DNA from: Candidatus Hydrogenedentota bacterium
GTDB taxonomy: Bacteria > Hydrogenedentota > Hydrogenedentia > Hydrogenedentales > SLHB01
Length of the DNA: 46,579 nucleotides
Assembly: GCA_019695095.1 (NCBI GenBank)
Contig: JAIBAQ010000025.1
Span: forward strand, 1-46,579
Direction of reading: 5' to 3'
Shown here: positions 8,642 to 16,451 of the stretch, piece by piece
Layout of the letters: every line of letters begins with the position of its first letter
How positions within the stretch are numbered: the first letter of the stretch is position 1
Notes under the pieces: model-generated
Told to the model about the DNA's origin: nothing
Database searches by the model: none
Seen by the model: the letters and a program-made list of their open reading frames with translations, nothing else
Translations under genes and position numbers: made by a program

Positions 8642-9598
8642 GTGGGATTCTCGGGGTTTGGAGATAAAGAGCTTTCGATAGCGATGCTGGGCATGGTGGA
8701 GGGCAACGGTCATCCGTATTCGTGGAGCGCGATTTTCAACGGATACGATGCCGAGGCCATGAAAGCTTGCCCCTACGCGACCATCCCCGATTACCTCGGT
8801 AAGCAGCCGAAAGAAACGCTGGGGGTCGCCGGTGCCAAGGTCACGCACATTTGGACCGACAATCCCGCGGACGCGTCCAAGGTTGCGAAAGCATCGTTAA
8901 TCCCGAATGTAGTGGATCGCCCCGAAGACGTGATTGGGCAGGTCGACGCCGTAATCATCGCAACCGACATTGGAAGCGAGCATGTGGAACGTTGCAGGCC
9001 CTTTGTGGACGCAGGCCTGCCCCTCTTCGTGGACAAGCCGATGGTGGATAACGAAGACGATTTGCGCACGTTTCGGCGCTGGCATGCCGAGGGTCATCCC
9101 ATTATGTCGAGCAGTTGCATGGCGTACGCGAAAGAGTTCCTGCCGTATCGGGAGTCTACCTATGATCTTGGAGCGATTCGCTACGCCACCGTAACGACCA
9201 TGAAGTCATGGGAACGCTACGGCATTCATGCGCTGTCGGCCATTTATCCCATTTTAGGTCCGGGTTTCGAGGTCGCAAGAAACACAGGGGCCAGCGAACG
9301 TGCCGTTGTACACTTCACGCACCGGAACGGAGCGGAGGTCGTTGTCACGGCGATTGACGACATGTATGGCGGTTTCATGAAATCGATGATCTGCGGCACG
9401 AAGGACAGTGCGTTTGTGTCGTTTCACGACACCTACTATGCGTTTCGCGCGCAATTGCTGGACTTCGTGAAGTACTTGCGAACGGGGCAGGCGACCACGC
9501 GCTTTGCCGAAACCGTCGAGTTAATGCAGATGATCATAGGGGGCATCAAAAGCCGAGAGAACGGGGGAAGTCCAGTTCGTCTCGCGGATATTGGTTGA
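8642..9598 (+). CDS. Gfo/Idh/MocA family oxidoreductase (divergent)
   Basis: A 318-residue NAD(P)-dependent oxidoreductase. The GTG start is preceded by AAGGA about 10 nt upstream; the first strand of the Rossmann fold reads SIAMLGMVEGNGHPYSW, so the glycine-rich loop departs from GxGxxG. The catalytic lysine is kept in LFVDKPMV (about 127-134), with Asp in place of the usual Glu. It shares a transcript with the class III aminotransferase and the PtmA-like SDR. Family membership is clear from the layout and the DKP motif; the substrate is unknown. Confidence 0.85.
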   Translation: MGFSGFGDKELSIAMLGMVEGNGHPYSWSAIFNGYDAEAMKACPYATIPDYLGKQPKETLGVAGAKVTHIWTDNPADASKVAKASLIPNVVDRPEDVIGQVDAVIIATDIGSEHVERCRPFVDAGLPLFVDKPMVDNEDDLRTFRRWHAEGHPIMSSSCMAYAKEFLPYRESTYDLGAIRYATVTTMKSWERYGIHALSAIYPILGPGFEVARNTGASERAVVHFTHRNGAEVVVTAIDDMYGGFMKSMICGTKDSAFVSFHDTYYAFRAQLLDFVKYLRTGQATTRFAETVELMQMIIGGIKSRENGGSPVRLADIG

Positions 9599-9648
9599 GG
9601 CCGGCGGCTGAATCCAATCGCCGCATCGCATGAGAGGATGGAGCTTGT

Positions 9649-10434
9649 ATGAGCGTACTTGACAGGTTCTCGCTGAAGGGCAAGGTGGTACTGGTCACCG
9701 GAGGCGCGGGGCTTTACGGCAGACAGATTGTGCGCGCCGTCGCGGAGGCGGGAGCGACGGCCTATGTAGCATCACGCAATTTGGACAGCCTGAAGGCATT
9801 GGCGGATACGTTCGCGCAAGATAGTTTGGCCATCGTCCCCATGCAATACGACCAAGGCGATGAGTCTTCCGTGCTTGCGCTGCGCGACTCCATCTTGAAG
9901 CAGAGTGGACGCATTGACGCGCTCGTGAACAACGCGGTGCTTCGCCCGATGAAGAAGGGATATAAGGATGACGCCGCCGCATTTACGCAGAGCATGGAAA
10001 TAAACGCGACGGGCCTATTCACGGTGTCGCGCGCGTTTGGCGATGCAATGGCGGATCAGAAGAGCGGATCGATCGTGAATATCGGATCCATTCAGGGGAT
10101 GATCGGCCCGGACCCGACCATTTACCGCGGAACATCCATGAGCGGGTGGTATCCCGACTATTTCTTCCACAAGGGTGGAATGATCAACTTCACGCGATTC
10201 CTTGCGAGCTACTACGGCGCAAGCAATGTCCGGTGCAATTGCCTGTCGCCGGGCGGCTACCAAACGCCGGATCATCCCGCGCCCTTTGTTGAGCACTACA
10301 GCGACCGGACGTTCCTGGGACGTCTCGGGAACGATACGGACTTGATGGGCGCGGTAGTATTTCTCGCCAGCGACGCCTCGGCCTACATCACGGGTGTCAA
10401 CTTGCCGGTCGATGGCGGTTACACGGCGAAATAG
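9649..10434 (+). CDS. Short-chain dehydrogenase/reductase, PtmA-like
   Basis: A 261-residue SDR with cofactor motif TGGAGLYG (21-28) and NNAVLRP in place of NNAG. The catalytic Ser lies in NIGSIQG (about 145-151) and the catalytic Tyr/Lys pair in YFFHK. The Ser-Tyr distance is 24 residues instead of the usual 13: a block reading IYRGTSMSGWYPD is inserted. From memory, a similar insertion (YEGTxM) marks SDRs of flagellin/nonulosonate modification loci such as Campylobacter PtmA. GAGGATGGAG precedes the ATG. It ends only 5 bp from the stop of the convergent Gfo/Idh gene. Confidence 0.85.
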   Translation: MSVLDRFSLKGKVVLVTGGAGLYGRQIVRAVAEAGATAYVASRNLDSLKALADTFAQDSLAIVPMQYDQGDESSVLALRDSILKQSGRIDALVNNAVLRPMKKGYKDDAAAFTQSMEINATGLFTVSRAFGDAMADQKSGSIVNIGSIQGMIGPDPTIYRGTSMSGWYPDYFFHKGGMINFTRFLASYYGASNVRCNCLSPGGYQTPDHPAPFVEHYSDRTFLGRLGNDTDLMGAVVFLASDASAYITGVNLPVDGGYTAK

Positions 10435-10439
10435 TCGCA

Positions 10440-11450
10440 TCAATCGAATGTGATGTGCTGGCCCGAGGCCGAGCTGCGCTCGCACGCCAACGCGAGATCG
10501 AGGATATGCCGTTCGCGCCGCATGGGCATTAAATAGCCCCCCCCGCTTTGAATACACTCGATGGCATGCGCGACTTCCGCAACGTACATGTCTTCAAAAT
10601 CATAGTCGGCGAATGGAATCGTCTCCCACTCCGGAGTTCCGAGGAATTGAGGCCCTTTGTAGCGCGTGACGCGCAATCCGTGCCAATTCCACTCAATCGC
10701 GCCGCGTTCGCACGCGATCTTGCGATACTCGCCCCACGGTCGTTGCACGACATCTTGATGTAACGCGACGCTCACGCCCGCGCTCATATCAAGCAGAACG
10801 TCGTAGACGTCGCAAGCCCCTTCGTCGCTCACGAGCTCGCGGCTTCTTCGTCGTGCCATGCAGCTAAGACTCTGCACTTCGCCAAAGAAGTGCGTGAACA
10901 AGTGCAACTCGTGGGGGAGCATGTCAAAACACATGCCCCCTTGCGACCGCTTCGAAACGTAGAACTCGCGATAGTCCTCATAGGGGTGCCAGTCCGCCGC
11001 GTGCTGCCCGACGTGAGATACGGCAGCCATGGGCGCACCCAACTCGTTATCGTCAAGAAAGCGCTTGATCTCCTGATGGATACGGTTGTGCAAATAGGTA
11101 CAGCTTGGCGCAATGAACACACTTGCCGCCTCGGCCTGCGCTATCACGGCGTCGGCATCGTCCGGCGTGAGTGTAATCGGCGCTTCACAGAAGACAGGAA
11201 GCCGCTGCTCGATGCACCGCATGAGATAGGGCGTGTGCACATGAGGGGGCGTGCAGACGAGCACAAAGTCGACTCCCGCCTTAATCGCATCTTCGAAACC
11301 GGGAACGGTCCTCACGCCCGACTCGCGTTGAATCGCTTCAAGCCTATCGGGGCGGAGATCAAACGCATGGATCGTGTCATACCCAAGTTTTCGCAAGCAG
11401 CGCGCACGGCGGCGTCCCATGGAACCGCACCCAACAATCAGAAAGCGCAT
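10440..11450 (-). CDS. Gfo/Idh/MocA oxidoreductase lacking the EKP lysine
   Basis: A 336-residue protein with a typical Rossmann start (FLIVGCGSMGRRRA, GxGxxG at about 7-12) and a C-terminal substrate domain containing GGMCFDMLPHELHLFTHFFG. The active-site EKP motif reads VFCEAPIT, so the normally catalytic lysine is Ala90. It may have lost redox activity, use another base, or have changed its reaction. Start is supported by GGGGGG 8 nt upstream. The aldo/keto reductase gene lies 37 bp upstream on the same strand, so the two are probably one transcript. Confidence 0.85.
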   Translation of the reverse strand: MRFLIVGCGSMGRRRARCLRKLGYDTIHAFDLRPDRLEAIQRESGVRTVPGFEDAIKAGVDFVLVCTPPHVHTPYLMRCIEQRLPVFCEAPITLTPDDADAVIAQAEAASVFIAPSCTYLHNRIHQEIKRFLDDNELGAPMAAVSHVGQHAADWHPYEDYREFYVSKRSQGGMCFDMLPHELHLFTHFFGEVQSLSCMARRRSRELVSDEGACDVYDVLLDMSAGVSVALHQDVVQRPWGEYRKIACERGAIEWNWHGLRVTRYKGPQFLGTPEWETIPFADYDFEDMYVAEVAHAIECIQSGGGYLMPMRRERHILDLALACERSSASGQHITFD

Positions 11451-11487
11451 ACAGGATCCCCCCTACGATAAATGCAACGGACTACTG

Positions 11488-12432
11488 TCACTGTTCCCAA
11501 CGCTTTGGCTCAAGAATGTCGATAGTAAGTGCAGGATCGACCGCATCGGCAATCGCGTCAATATCGCCTCGCGTGAGGGGTTCGAGTTGCGAAAGACGGA
11601 TGGTGTCTTCCAGTTGCGCCACCGACTCGACGCCCACGACCAGCGGAGCTTTCAGTGTCAGGGCAAAACGCATCGCCAGTTCCGTGGCGGTGAGGCCCAT
11701 GGACCGCGCGAGATTGTGCCATCGCACCGATGCGTCATGGGCGCGAGGCAAGCGCTCTTTTACCGCCTCAGGCGTCATGGTGAGCAGACCTTGCAGATAG
11801 ATGCTCCGGACGGTTGCAAGGCATCCTTTGCGTTGAAACTCCGGCAAATGCCCGTTTCTCACCATGCGCCGGTCCCACGCGTTGCAGGGAGCTTGCACGA
11901 CTTCCATATCGCGGTTTGCCAGGCACTGCGGCGCATCCTCGGCGCTTCCGAGAGATACGCCAAGATGCTTGATCCGGCCTTGGTTCCTGAAACTCTTGAG
12001 TACATCGCCCAACCCCTCGTCCCAGCACGCAAGCCACGCGGGCGTGTGCAGCAACATGCACCAGAGACAATCGAGGTGCAGGCGCTCCAGCGATTCTTCA
12101 ATGGACTGCGCGATCTGGTTCGTGTCGCGCGGGTCAAGTGTCGCGCGAAGTTTGGAGGTTATAAAGACCGTATCAAGCGCGCCCAACTCGGCCAGGGTAT
12201 CTCCAAGCACGCGCTCGCTGTCACCGTAGGCCTGCGCGGTATCGAAGTACCGGATGCCGTTGGCAAGCGCGACTTCGAGTATACGCCGGGCTTCACCGGG
12301 CGATGGGCGCCCCTCTCTGTTGGCGATGCCATAGGGCATGCCCAGTTGCACGGTGCCCAGAATCAAGCGCGGTGGTTGTTCTTCATTATCCATCGTCGCA
12401 ACCGGCGTGCATGCCGGCCCCCGTTGTGTCAC
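11488..12432 (-). CDS. Aldo/keto reductase
   Basis: A 314-residue NADPH-dependent oxidoreductase of the TIM-barrel AKR superfamily. The family block GIRYFDTAQAYGDSERVLG (about 69-87) carries the catalytic Asp and Tyr; the catalytic Lys is expected in ITSKLRA (about 105-111). GTG at 12432 has AGGAGG 9 nt upstream, the clearest ribosome site here, so the longer start is preferred over the internal ATG at 12393. The opening LILGTVQLGMPYGIA is like AKRs found in surface-sugar loci. It is divergent from the symporter at 12494, with 61 bp between starts. Confidence 0.87.
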   Translation of the reverse strand: MTQRGPACTPVATMDNEEQPPRLILGTVQLGMPYGIANREGRPSPGEARRILEVALANGIRYFDTAQAYGDSERVLGDTLAELGALDTVFITSKLRATLDPRDTNQIAQSIEESLERLHLDCLWCMLLHTPAWLACWDEGLGDVLKSFRNQGRIKHLGVSLGSAEDAPQCLANRDMEVVQAPCNAWDRRMVRNGHLPEFQRKGCLATVRSIYLQGLLTMTPEAVKERLPRAHDASVRWHNLARSMGLTATELAMRFALTLKAPLVVGVESVAQLEDTIRLSQLEPLTRGDIDAIADAVDPALTIDILEPKRWEQ

Positions 12433-12493
12433 AATGCGGCTCCTCCTAGAAGTCTGCGGTACGGGGGTTTGGGATTCAACTCGGAGGTGGCGC

Positions 12494-13996
12494 GTGGAAG
12501 GGGAACTTTCGTTTGGCGCTCTGAACTATGCCGTTTTGGCCGTCTATCTCGCGTTCATGGTGTGGATTGGCATCAGACTAGCCGGGAAACAAGAGACGAC
12601 CAAGGACTTCTTCCTCGCCGGGCAAACCATGCCCTGGATTGCGGTGGCGATGAGCGTATTCGCCACGATCACCAGCGCCATCACGTACATGGGCGTGCCG
12701 GGACTCGTCTACTCGGAGAACATGTCGATCTACGTAGGCATCCTCATGATGCCCGTTGCCGCGCCGTTCATCATCCTCCTTTTTCTGCCCTTCTACCGCA
12801 AACTCGAGGTAACGACCTCCTACGAGTACATCGACCGGCGCTTTGGCCTCCCGGCGCGATACTGCGTGTCGTCGCTTTTCCTGCTTGCGCGTCTCGGTTG
12901 GTTGGGCACGGTCATCTACGCGCCCGCGCTCGCGTTGGCCGTGGTCACCGGAATTCCGTTGTGGCTGGCGATAGTGCTAATTGGCGTTTTGGCCACGGTC
13001 TACACGGTAATGGGTGGCTTGGCAGCCGTCATTTGGACAGACGTTGCGCAATTCCTGATTCTTGCGGGCGGCGCGTTGTTGGTCGCGGTCTCGCTGCTCA
13101 ATGGTGTGCCCGGCGGGTTATCGGAGATCCTTCGTGTGGCGTCTGAGTCAGGCCGTTTGAACTTCGGGGAGTGGAGATTGAGCCTAACCCAGATGACCAT
13201 CACCGCTGTGGCCGTTTCCTACCTGCTGCAATTCATGCACGATTACGGTGTGGACCAATTGACCGTTCAGCGATTGATGGCCAGCAAGACGTATTCGGGG
13301 ATGGTTTGGGCTACGGTGCTCAATGCCCTCTTTTCCGTCGTGATCATTGGCGTGCTGGCTTTCATCGGTCTTGGACTGTACGCCTACCATCAAGCATGGC
13401 CCGATCGCTTACCCGACGGGCTCGCGGGCGACCGCATCTTTCCGTACTACGTCGTCCATGCGTTGCCCAGCGGCATTTCGGGCTTGGTAATCTCCGGCAT
13501 TTTCGCGGCGGCCATGTCCAGCCTGGACTCGGGTATCAATTCCATGTCCACTGTTGTTGTGAACGACATCTTGAAGCCCCTGCGAAAAACAGCGGTATCG
13601 GAGGACAAAGATGTAACCACGGCGCGCGTGCTGACCTTGGTATTCGGCGGCTTTGCAACCGTCGTGGCTTTCTTCGCATCCCGGATCGGCAACATTATCG
13701 AGACGGCCCAGGTATTTCTCGGGTTGTTCTCGGGGCCCGTGTTAGCCCTGTTCCTGCTTGGAATACTGACCCGGCGCGGTTCGTTTGCCGGGTGGTTGAT
13801 AGGCGTTGCCGTGGGCCTGCCCGCAACGATTTGGATCCAGAAGGAGACTTCGGTTCACTTCATCTACTACTTCCCATTCAGCTTCGCGGTGAGCCTTATC
13901 GCGTCGCTGGCGGCCAGCGCCGTTTTACGCAGTAAGGCCGCGCCACTGGAACTGACCGTGTGGGGAATGAACCGCTCGGAGCAATCTACTCGGTAG
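12494..13996 (+). CDS. Sodium:solute symporter (SSF/SGLT family)
   Basis: A 500-residue permease with about 13 hydrophobic segments. GTG at 12494 has CGGAGGTGG directly upstream; earlier in-frame codons overlap the divergent AKR gene and are rejected. SSF features include the first helix LNYAVLAVYLAFMVWIGIRL and the stretch GIFAAAMSSLDSGINSMST (about 335-353), a typical sugar/sialic-acid-type SSF signature. Expected role: sodium-coupled uptake of a sugar, cyclitol or sialic-acid-like compound for the surrounding enzymes. Its last 11 bp overlap the convergent gene ending at 13986. Confidence 0.9.
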   Translation: MEGELSFGALNYAVLAVYLAFMVWIGIRLAGKQETTKDFFLAGQTMPWIAVAMSVFATITSAITYMGVPGLVYSENMSIYVGILMMPVAAPFIILLFLPFYRKLEVTTSYEYIDRRFGLPARYCVSSLFLLARLGWLGTVIYAPALALAVVTGIPLWLAIVLIGVLATVYTVMGGLAAVIWTDVAQFLILAGGALLVAVSLLNGVPGGLSEILRVASESGRLNFGEWRLSLTQMTITAVAVSYLLQFMHDYGVDQLTVQRLMASKTYSGMVWATVLNALFSVVIIGVLAFIGLGLYAYHQAWPDRLPDGLAGDRIFPYYVVHALPSGISGLVISGIFAAAMSSLDSGINSMSTVVVNDILKPLRKTAVSEDKDVTTARVLTLVFGGFATVVAFFASRIGNIIETAQVFLGLFSGPVLALFLLGILTRRGSFAGWLIGVAVGLPATIWIQKETSVHFIYYFPFSFAVSLIASLAASAVLRSKAAPLELTVWGMNRSEQSTR

Positions 13997-14540
13997 CGGA
14001 ATCGGGCGGCAGTAGCTTGCAGTCGCGGTACGTGTGGTGTTGGCCGTCGTTCCAGTCCGGCCGCAGCTCAACATTGTGTTTGCCTGCCTTCTCGCGGGCT
14101 TCGCCGGAATCCGGCGTCGAACCTTCCCTGCGCAATTCCCACCAGCATTGTCCGCAGTGGTTGTGCACGTGGTCGATCGTGAAGCCCGCTTTCGTCGCGA
14201 CGGGGCCAATCCAGCCCATGCAATGCGCGCAATAGTCGTGATACGCCTCAAGACCGTTTTTGATAAGGAATCCCTTCGAGGGACATTCGTGCATATCAAT
14301 GCGAAACACGTCGCTGGTGCGGGTGATCGCGTATCCTGCTTCTTCCTGGGTCAGCGTGTGTCCCCAGTATTCGTCCATACCATCGAAACCCTTGCCTTGA
14401 ATGAGCTCGACAGCATGCGACTGTGAATCGAAGGCGATCGCTTGCGACCAGTATCGCTGCACGGCTTCCTCGCCAAAGGTGCGGCGAAGATATTCAAAGG
14501 TCCAATCGTAGTGACCGCAGAAATCCTGAACGCCGATCAT
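13986..14540 (-). CDS. Cys-motif protein B, tandem paralogue (possibly ATC-hydrolase-like)
   Basis: A 184-residue soluble protein, function not recognised with confidence. It shares with its upstream neighbour the blocks FGEEAVQRYW (22-31), a second YW, IDMHECP, DYCAHC and an AG motif, so the two arose by duplication. Conserved Cys residues lie in ECP, YCxHC (a C-x2-C pair) and HCGQC, which could bind metal or form the active site. The arrangement recalls the L-2-amino-thiazoline-4-carboxylate hydrolase family (PF14196), a tentative match. The ATG overlaps the upstream stop by 4 bp (ATGA) and GAGGAGG lies 9 nt before it. It has a unique C-terminal tail of about 45 residues rich in charged groups. 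Confidence 0.75.
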   Translation of the reverse strand: MIGVQDFCGHYDWTFEYLRRTFGEEAVQRYWSQAIAFDSQSHAVELIQGKGFDGMDEYWGHTLTQEEAGYAITRTSDVFRIDMHECPSKGFLIKNGLEAYHDYCAHCMGWIGPVATKAGFTIDHVHNHCGQCWWELRREGSTPDSGEAREKAGKHNVELRPDWNDGQHHTYRDCKLLPPDSATE

Positions 14541-14968
14541 AGGACGGCCTCCTCGCGTTTTGCGCTGAACGCCTGGTGGCAAGAACCGCCGCCTCCCTCT
14601 ACCGCAAATGCCAATCCCGCGTTCTCTGCGATGACCGTCGACACGTGATGACAGTGGTTGCAGTAGTGGGGCACGATATCTCTGCCATGTACTCGCAACC
14701 AGCGAATGGCGGGGCACTCGCGCACATCGATCTCTACGCTGTCGTCACTCGCAGTTACGACAACATCGCCGCCCGGCTCAACGGCAAAGAACTCCCGCCA
14801 ATACCGTTCCACTTCTTCCAGGCCGCCCTCGCGAAAACGTTTGCTCAACGGCGCGTAGTACTCTTCGCCCATGGCGCGCCAGTAATCGATAAGCGCCTGC
14901 TCTCCGAATTGCTGCAAGATGAATCGGAACGTGGCATTGATGGCAAAATAGAAATCACCGGCTGCCAT
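14537..14968 (-). CDS. Cys-motif protein A, tandem paralogue (possibly ATC-hydrolase-like)
   Basis: A 143-residue soluble protein, paralogous to the gene it overlaps downstream. Shared blocks: FGEQALIDYW (21-30), RYW, VEIDVRECP, HYCNHC and a C-terminal GGGGSC. AGGGGA lies 6 nt before the ATG. It starts 27 bp after the sialidase-like gene stops, so the order sialidase-like, A, B is one transcript. No signal peptide or membrane segment. Function is unknown; the ECP / YCxHC / GxC spacing is only loosely like PF14196. Acting as a heterodimer with B is plausible given coupling and homology. Confidence 0.75.
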   Translation of the reverse strand: MAAGDFYFAINATFRFILQQFGEQALIDYWRAMGEEYYAPLSKRFREGGLEEVERYWREFFAVEPGGDVVVTASDDSVEIDVRECPAIRWLRVHGRDIVPHYCNHCHHVSTVIAENAGLAFAVEGGGGSCHQAFSAKREEAVL

Positions 14969-14995
14969 GGCATTCCCCTTGGTCTTGTGTATCGT

Positions 14996-16108
14996 TCATT
15001 GTAAACGGAGCCGAATCCATCGAATCTGGGCCACGCACTCCTCCACACACCAGAATACGACGAAGAAATCGCCGTCCGGCAATCGGATTAGCTGCGGGTA
15101 ACCGAATCGAAGCGCGGCCATCTCTTCGACTTTGCTTGACGACTGCAACCCATACGACGATCTCGCCGTACCCCAAAGCGGTTCGTCTTTGAGCGGCACC
15201 CAGGTGTCTCCCTCGATACACGCGAGATGCGCCCAGAGTCCCCGTTCATCCACGCGCCGGTAGATACAGAGGACATGATTGTCCGGCAACCCATACGGCG
15301 TACACGTTTCACCGGCAAGCGGCGATATCAACGCGGGTCCATACGATTCGCCGTGGTCAGTCGAGAACGCATAGCGATTCGGCAGACTTGAGTTCTTGGC
15401 GTAATCGTAACACCAGCAAACGGCCATCCTCCGGCCATCCGACAATTCCGTCTGTTTCTGCTCCCAACATACCGTCTGCTGCTCCCAGAGATTCATGACA
15501 TCAACAGTGCGATGCCAGGTCTCTCCCTGATCGTCTGAGAGAAAGGAAACCGCCTTCATGCCAAATGGACAGTCGCCATCCCAGTTCCGCCACAGCGAAG
15601 TCGGAAGCAACCACCGCGAATCGGAGACGGAGATAATGGGTGAGCAGATTTCAAAGGCATTCCACGCGAGTGGCGGCATGATCAATTTAGGCTTCGACCA
15701 CGTTCTTCCTTCATCGTGTGATTTGAGAAAGCAGAACTGAGTCTCCACATACCCTTCTGTCTTTGGATTGGCGAGTCCAAACTCGTTTCGTGAACGATCG
15801 CACAAAAGCTGGAGCGCAAGAAGAGTACCGTCGCGAAGCAGGCTCACGCGCCCCAACGTGGACACCGGCGATTGGCTGCAGTCGGGTTCGTGGATGCGGA
15901 CGGGTTGCGACCATGTCTTGCCTTCATCGGAAGAGCGGCACAGGTACGTCCTGACGTCGGCATTTTCCATCGCGATTCCCATATCGAATGAGGCAAGCAA
16001 ATCGCCCGACGGCGCTTGAAGTACAGACGGAAAGAAGGCTTGCCTGCTCCAGATATTGGGCGACGGGTTCCGATAAACAATCCCTGTTTCTGCGACGTGA
16101 ATATTCAT
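14996..16108 (-). CDS. Asp-box (BNR) sialidase-like protein, cytoplasmic
   Basis: A 370-residue six-bladed beta-propeller candidate. Asp-boxes SSDEGKTW (59-66), SHDEGRTW (130-137) and SDDQGETW are clear, and a fourth is degenerate (STDHGESY). ATG at 16108 has GGAGGGGGG directly upstream. Exo-alpha-sialidases carry these repeats, but the N-terminal FRIP arginine motif is not evident and there is no signal peptide, so secretion and true sialidase activity are doubtful. Other enzymes of the fold act on unsaturated or modified sugars. First gene of a unit with two small Cys-motif paralogues. Confidence 0.82.
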   Translation of the reverse strand: MNIHVAETGIVYRNPSPNIWSRQAFFPSVLQAPSGDLLASFDMGIAMENADVRTYLCRSSDEGKTWSQPVRIHEPDCSQSPVSTLGRVSLLRDGTLLALQLLCDRSRNEFGLANPKTEGYVETQFCFLKSHDEGRTWSKPKLIMPPLAWNAFEICSPIISVSDSRWLLPTSLWRNWDGDCPFGMKAVSFLSDDQGETWHRTVDVMNLWEQQTVCWEQKQTELSDGRRMAVCWCYDYAKNSSLPNRYAFSTDHGESYGPALISPLAGETCTPYGLPDNHVLCIYRRVDERGLWAHLACIEGDTWVPLKDEPLWGTARSSYGLQSSSKVEEMAALRFGYPQLIRLPDGDFFVVFWCVEECVAQIRWIRLRLQ

Positions 16109-16152
16109 CTCCCCCCTCCGGCCACTTGTAGGTCCACGGAACTGAATGAGTC

Positions 16153-16250
16153 TAGTCCGCAATTTGAACCGGCGCAACTGCGCGCCCGCGCAAATTGCTC
16201 ATGTGCAAGACGTTGAAGTTATCCCATGAGGATCTTTCTCGAACACAAAC
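16153..16250 (+). repeat. Dispersed leader element, copy A
   Basis: Matches, over about 80-100 bp, the element at 18851-18932 on the opposite strand. Shared blocks in order: TAGTCCGCAATTTG, GCGCAAATTGCTCA, GTGCAAGA, GTTAT, CCATGAGGAT, then TCTCG and GAACACA. This copy has extra GC-rich bases between the arms GCAATTTG (16159-16166) and CAAATTGC (16191-16198). An ATG at 16226 opens a short frame whose first codons differ from copy B mostly by conservative or synonymous changes (MRIFLEHKLF against MRISREHTLS). It lies about 200 bp before the secreted-protein gene. Confidence 0.7.
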
Positions 16251-16314
16251 TGTTTGCGGCGAGCAACATTGCCTTTGGCTGCGAGTCTTGTGGACATCCC
16301 AATGTCGCGGCAGG

Positions 16315-16323
16315 TGCTATACT
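16315..16323 (+). promoter_or_regulatory. Candidate extended -10 promoter
   Basis: TGCTATACT: TATACT (5/6 of the -10 consensus) preceded by the TGn extension, which can work without a good -35. Predicted start near 16330, about 120 nt before the ATG at 16452. It places copy A of the repeat just upstream of transcription. Confidence 0.4.
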
Positions 16324-16451
16324 AGCCTTGGTCCCGCGGTACGCGCGCGTGCTGCGGTCATGGTGCGTATTCATCCGTTTCGGATTTGACCCTGATGTAT
16401 TTGGGCATGCCGTGAAGAAGTTAACTCACGGCCGATGGAGGGGAACGTACC

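Larger units (their letters stand above)
16109..16451. other. Intergenic region between divergent sialidase-like and secreted-protein genes
   Basis: 343 bp without a convincing gene. It holds one copy of a dispersed element (16153-16250), a possible extended -10 promoter reading right (16315-16323), and the G-rich ribosome sites of both flanking genes. Longer open frames reading right across it are unsupported. Confidence 0.6.

Noticed and set aside
11374-13146. 590-codon plus-strand frame
   Set aside because: It runs antisense through the aldo/keto reductase and out of frame through the symporter; no ribosome site and no family features.
2422-16108. Complete sialic acid catabolic (nan) cluster
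   Set aside because: NanE, NanK, NagA and NagB are all missing; only single similar families are present.
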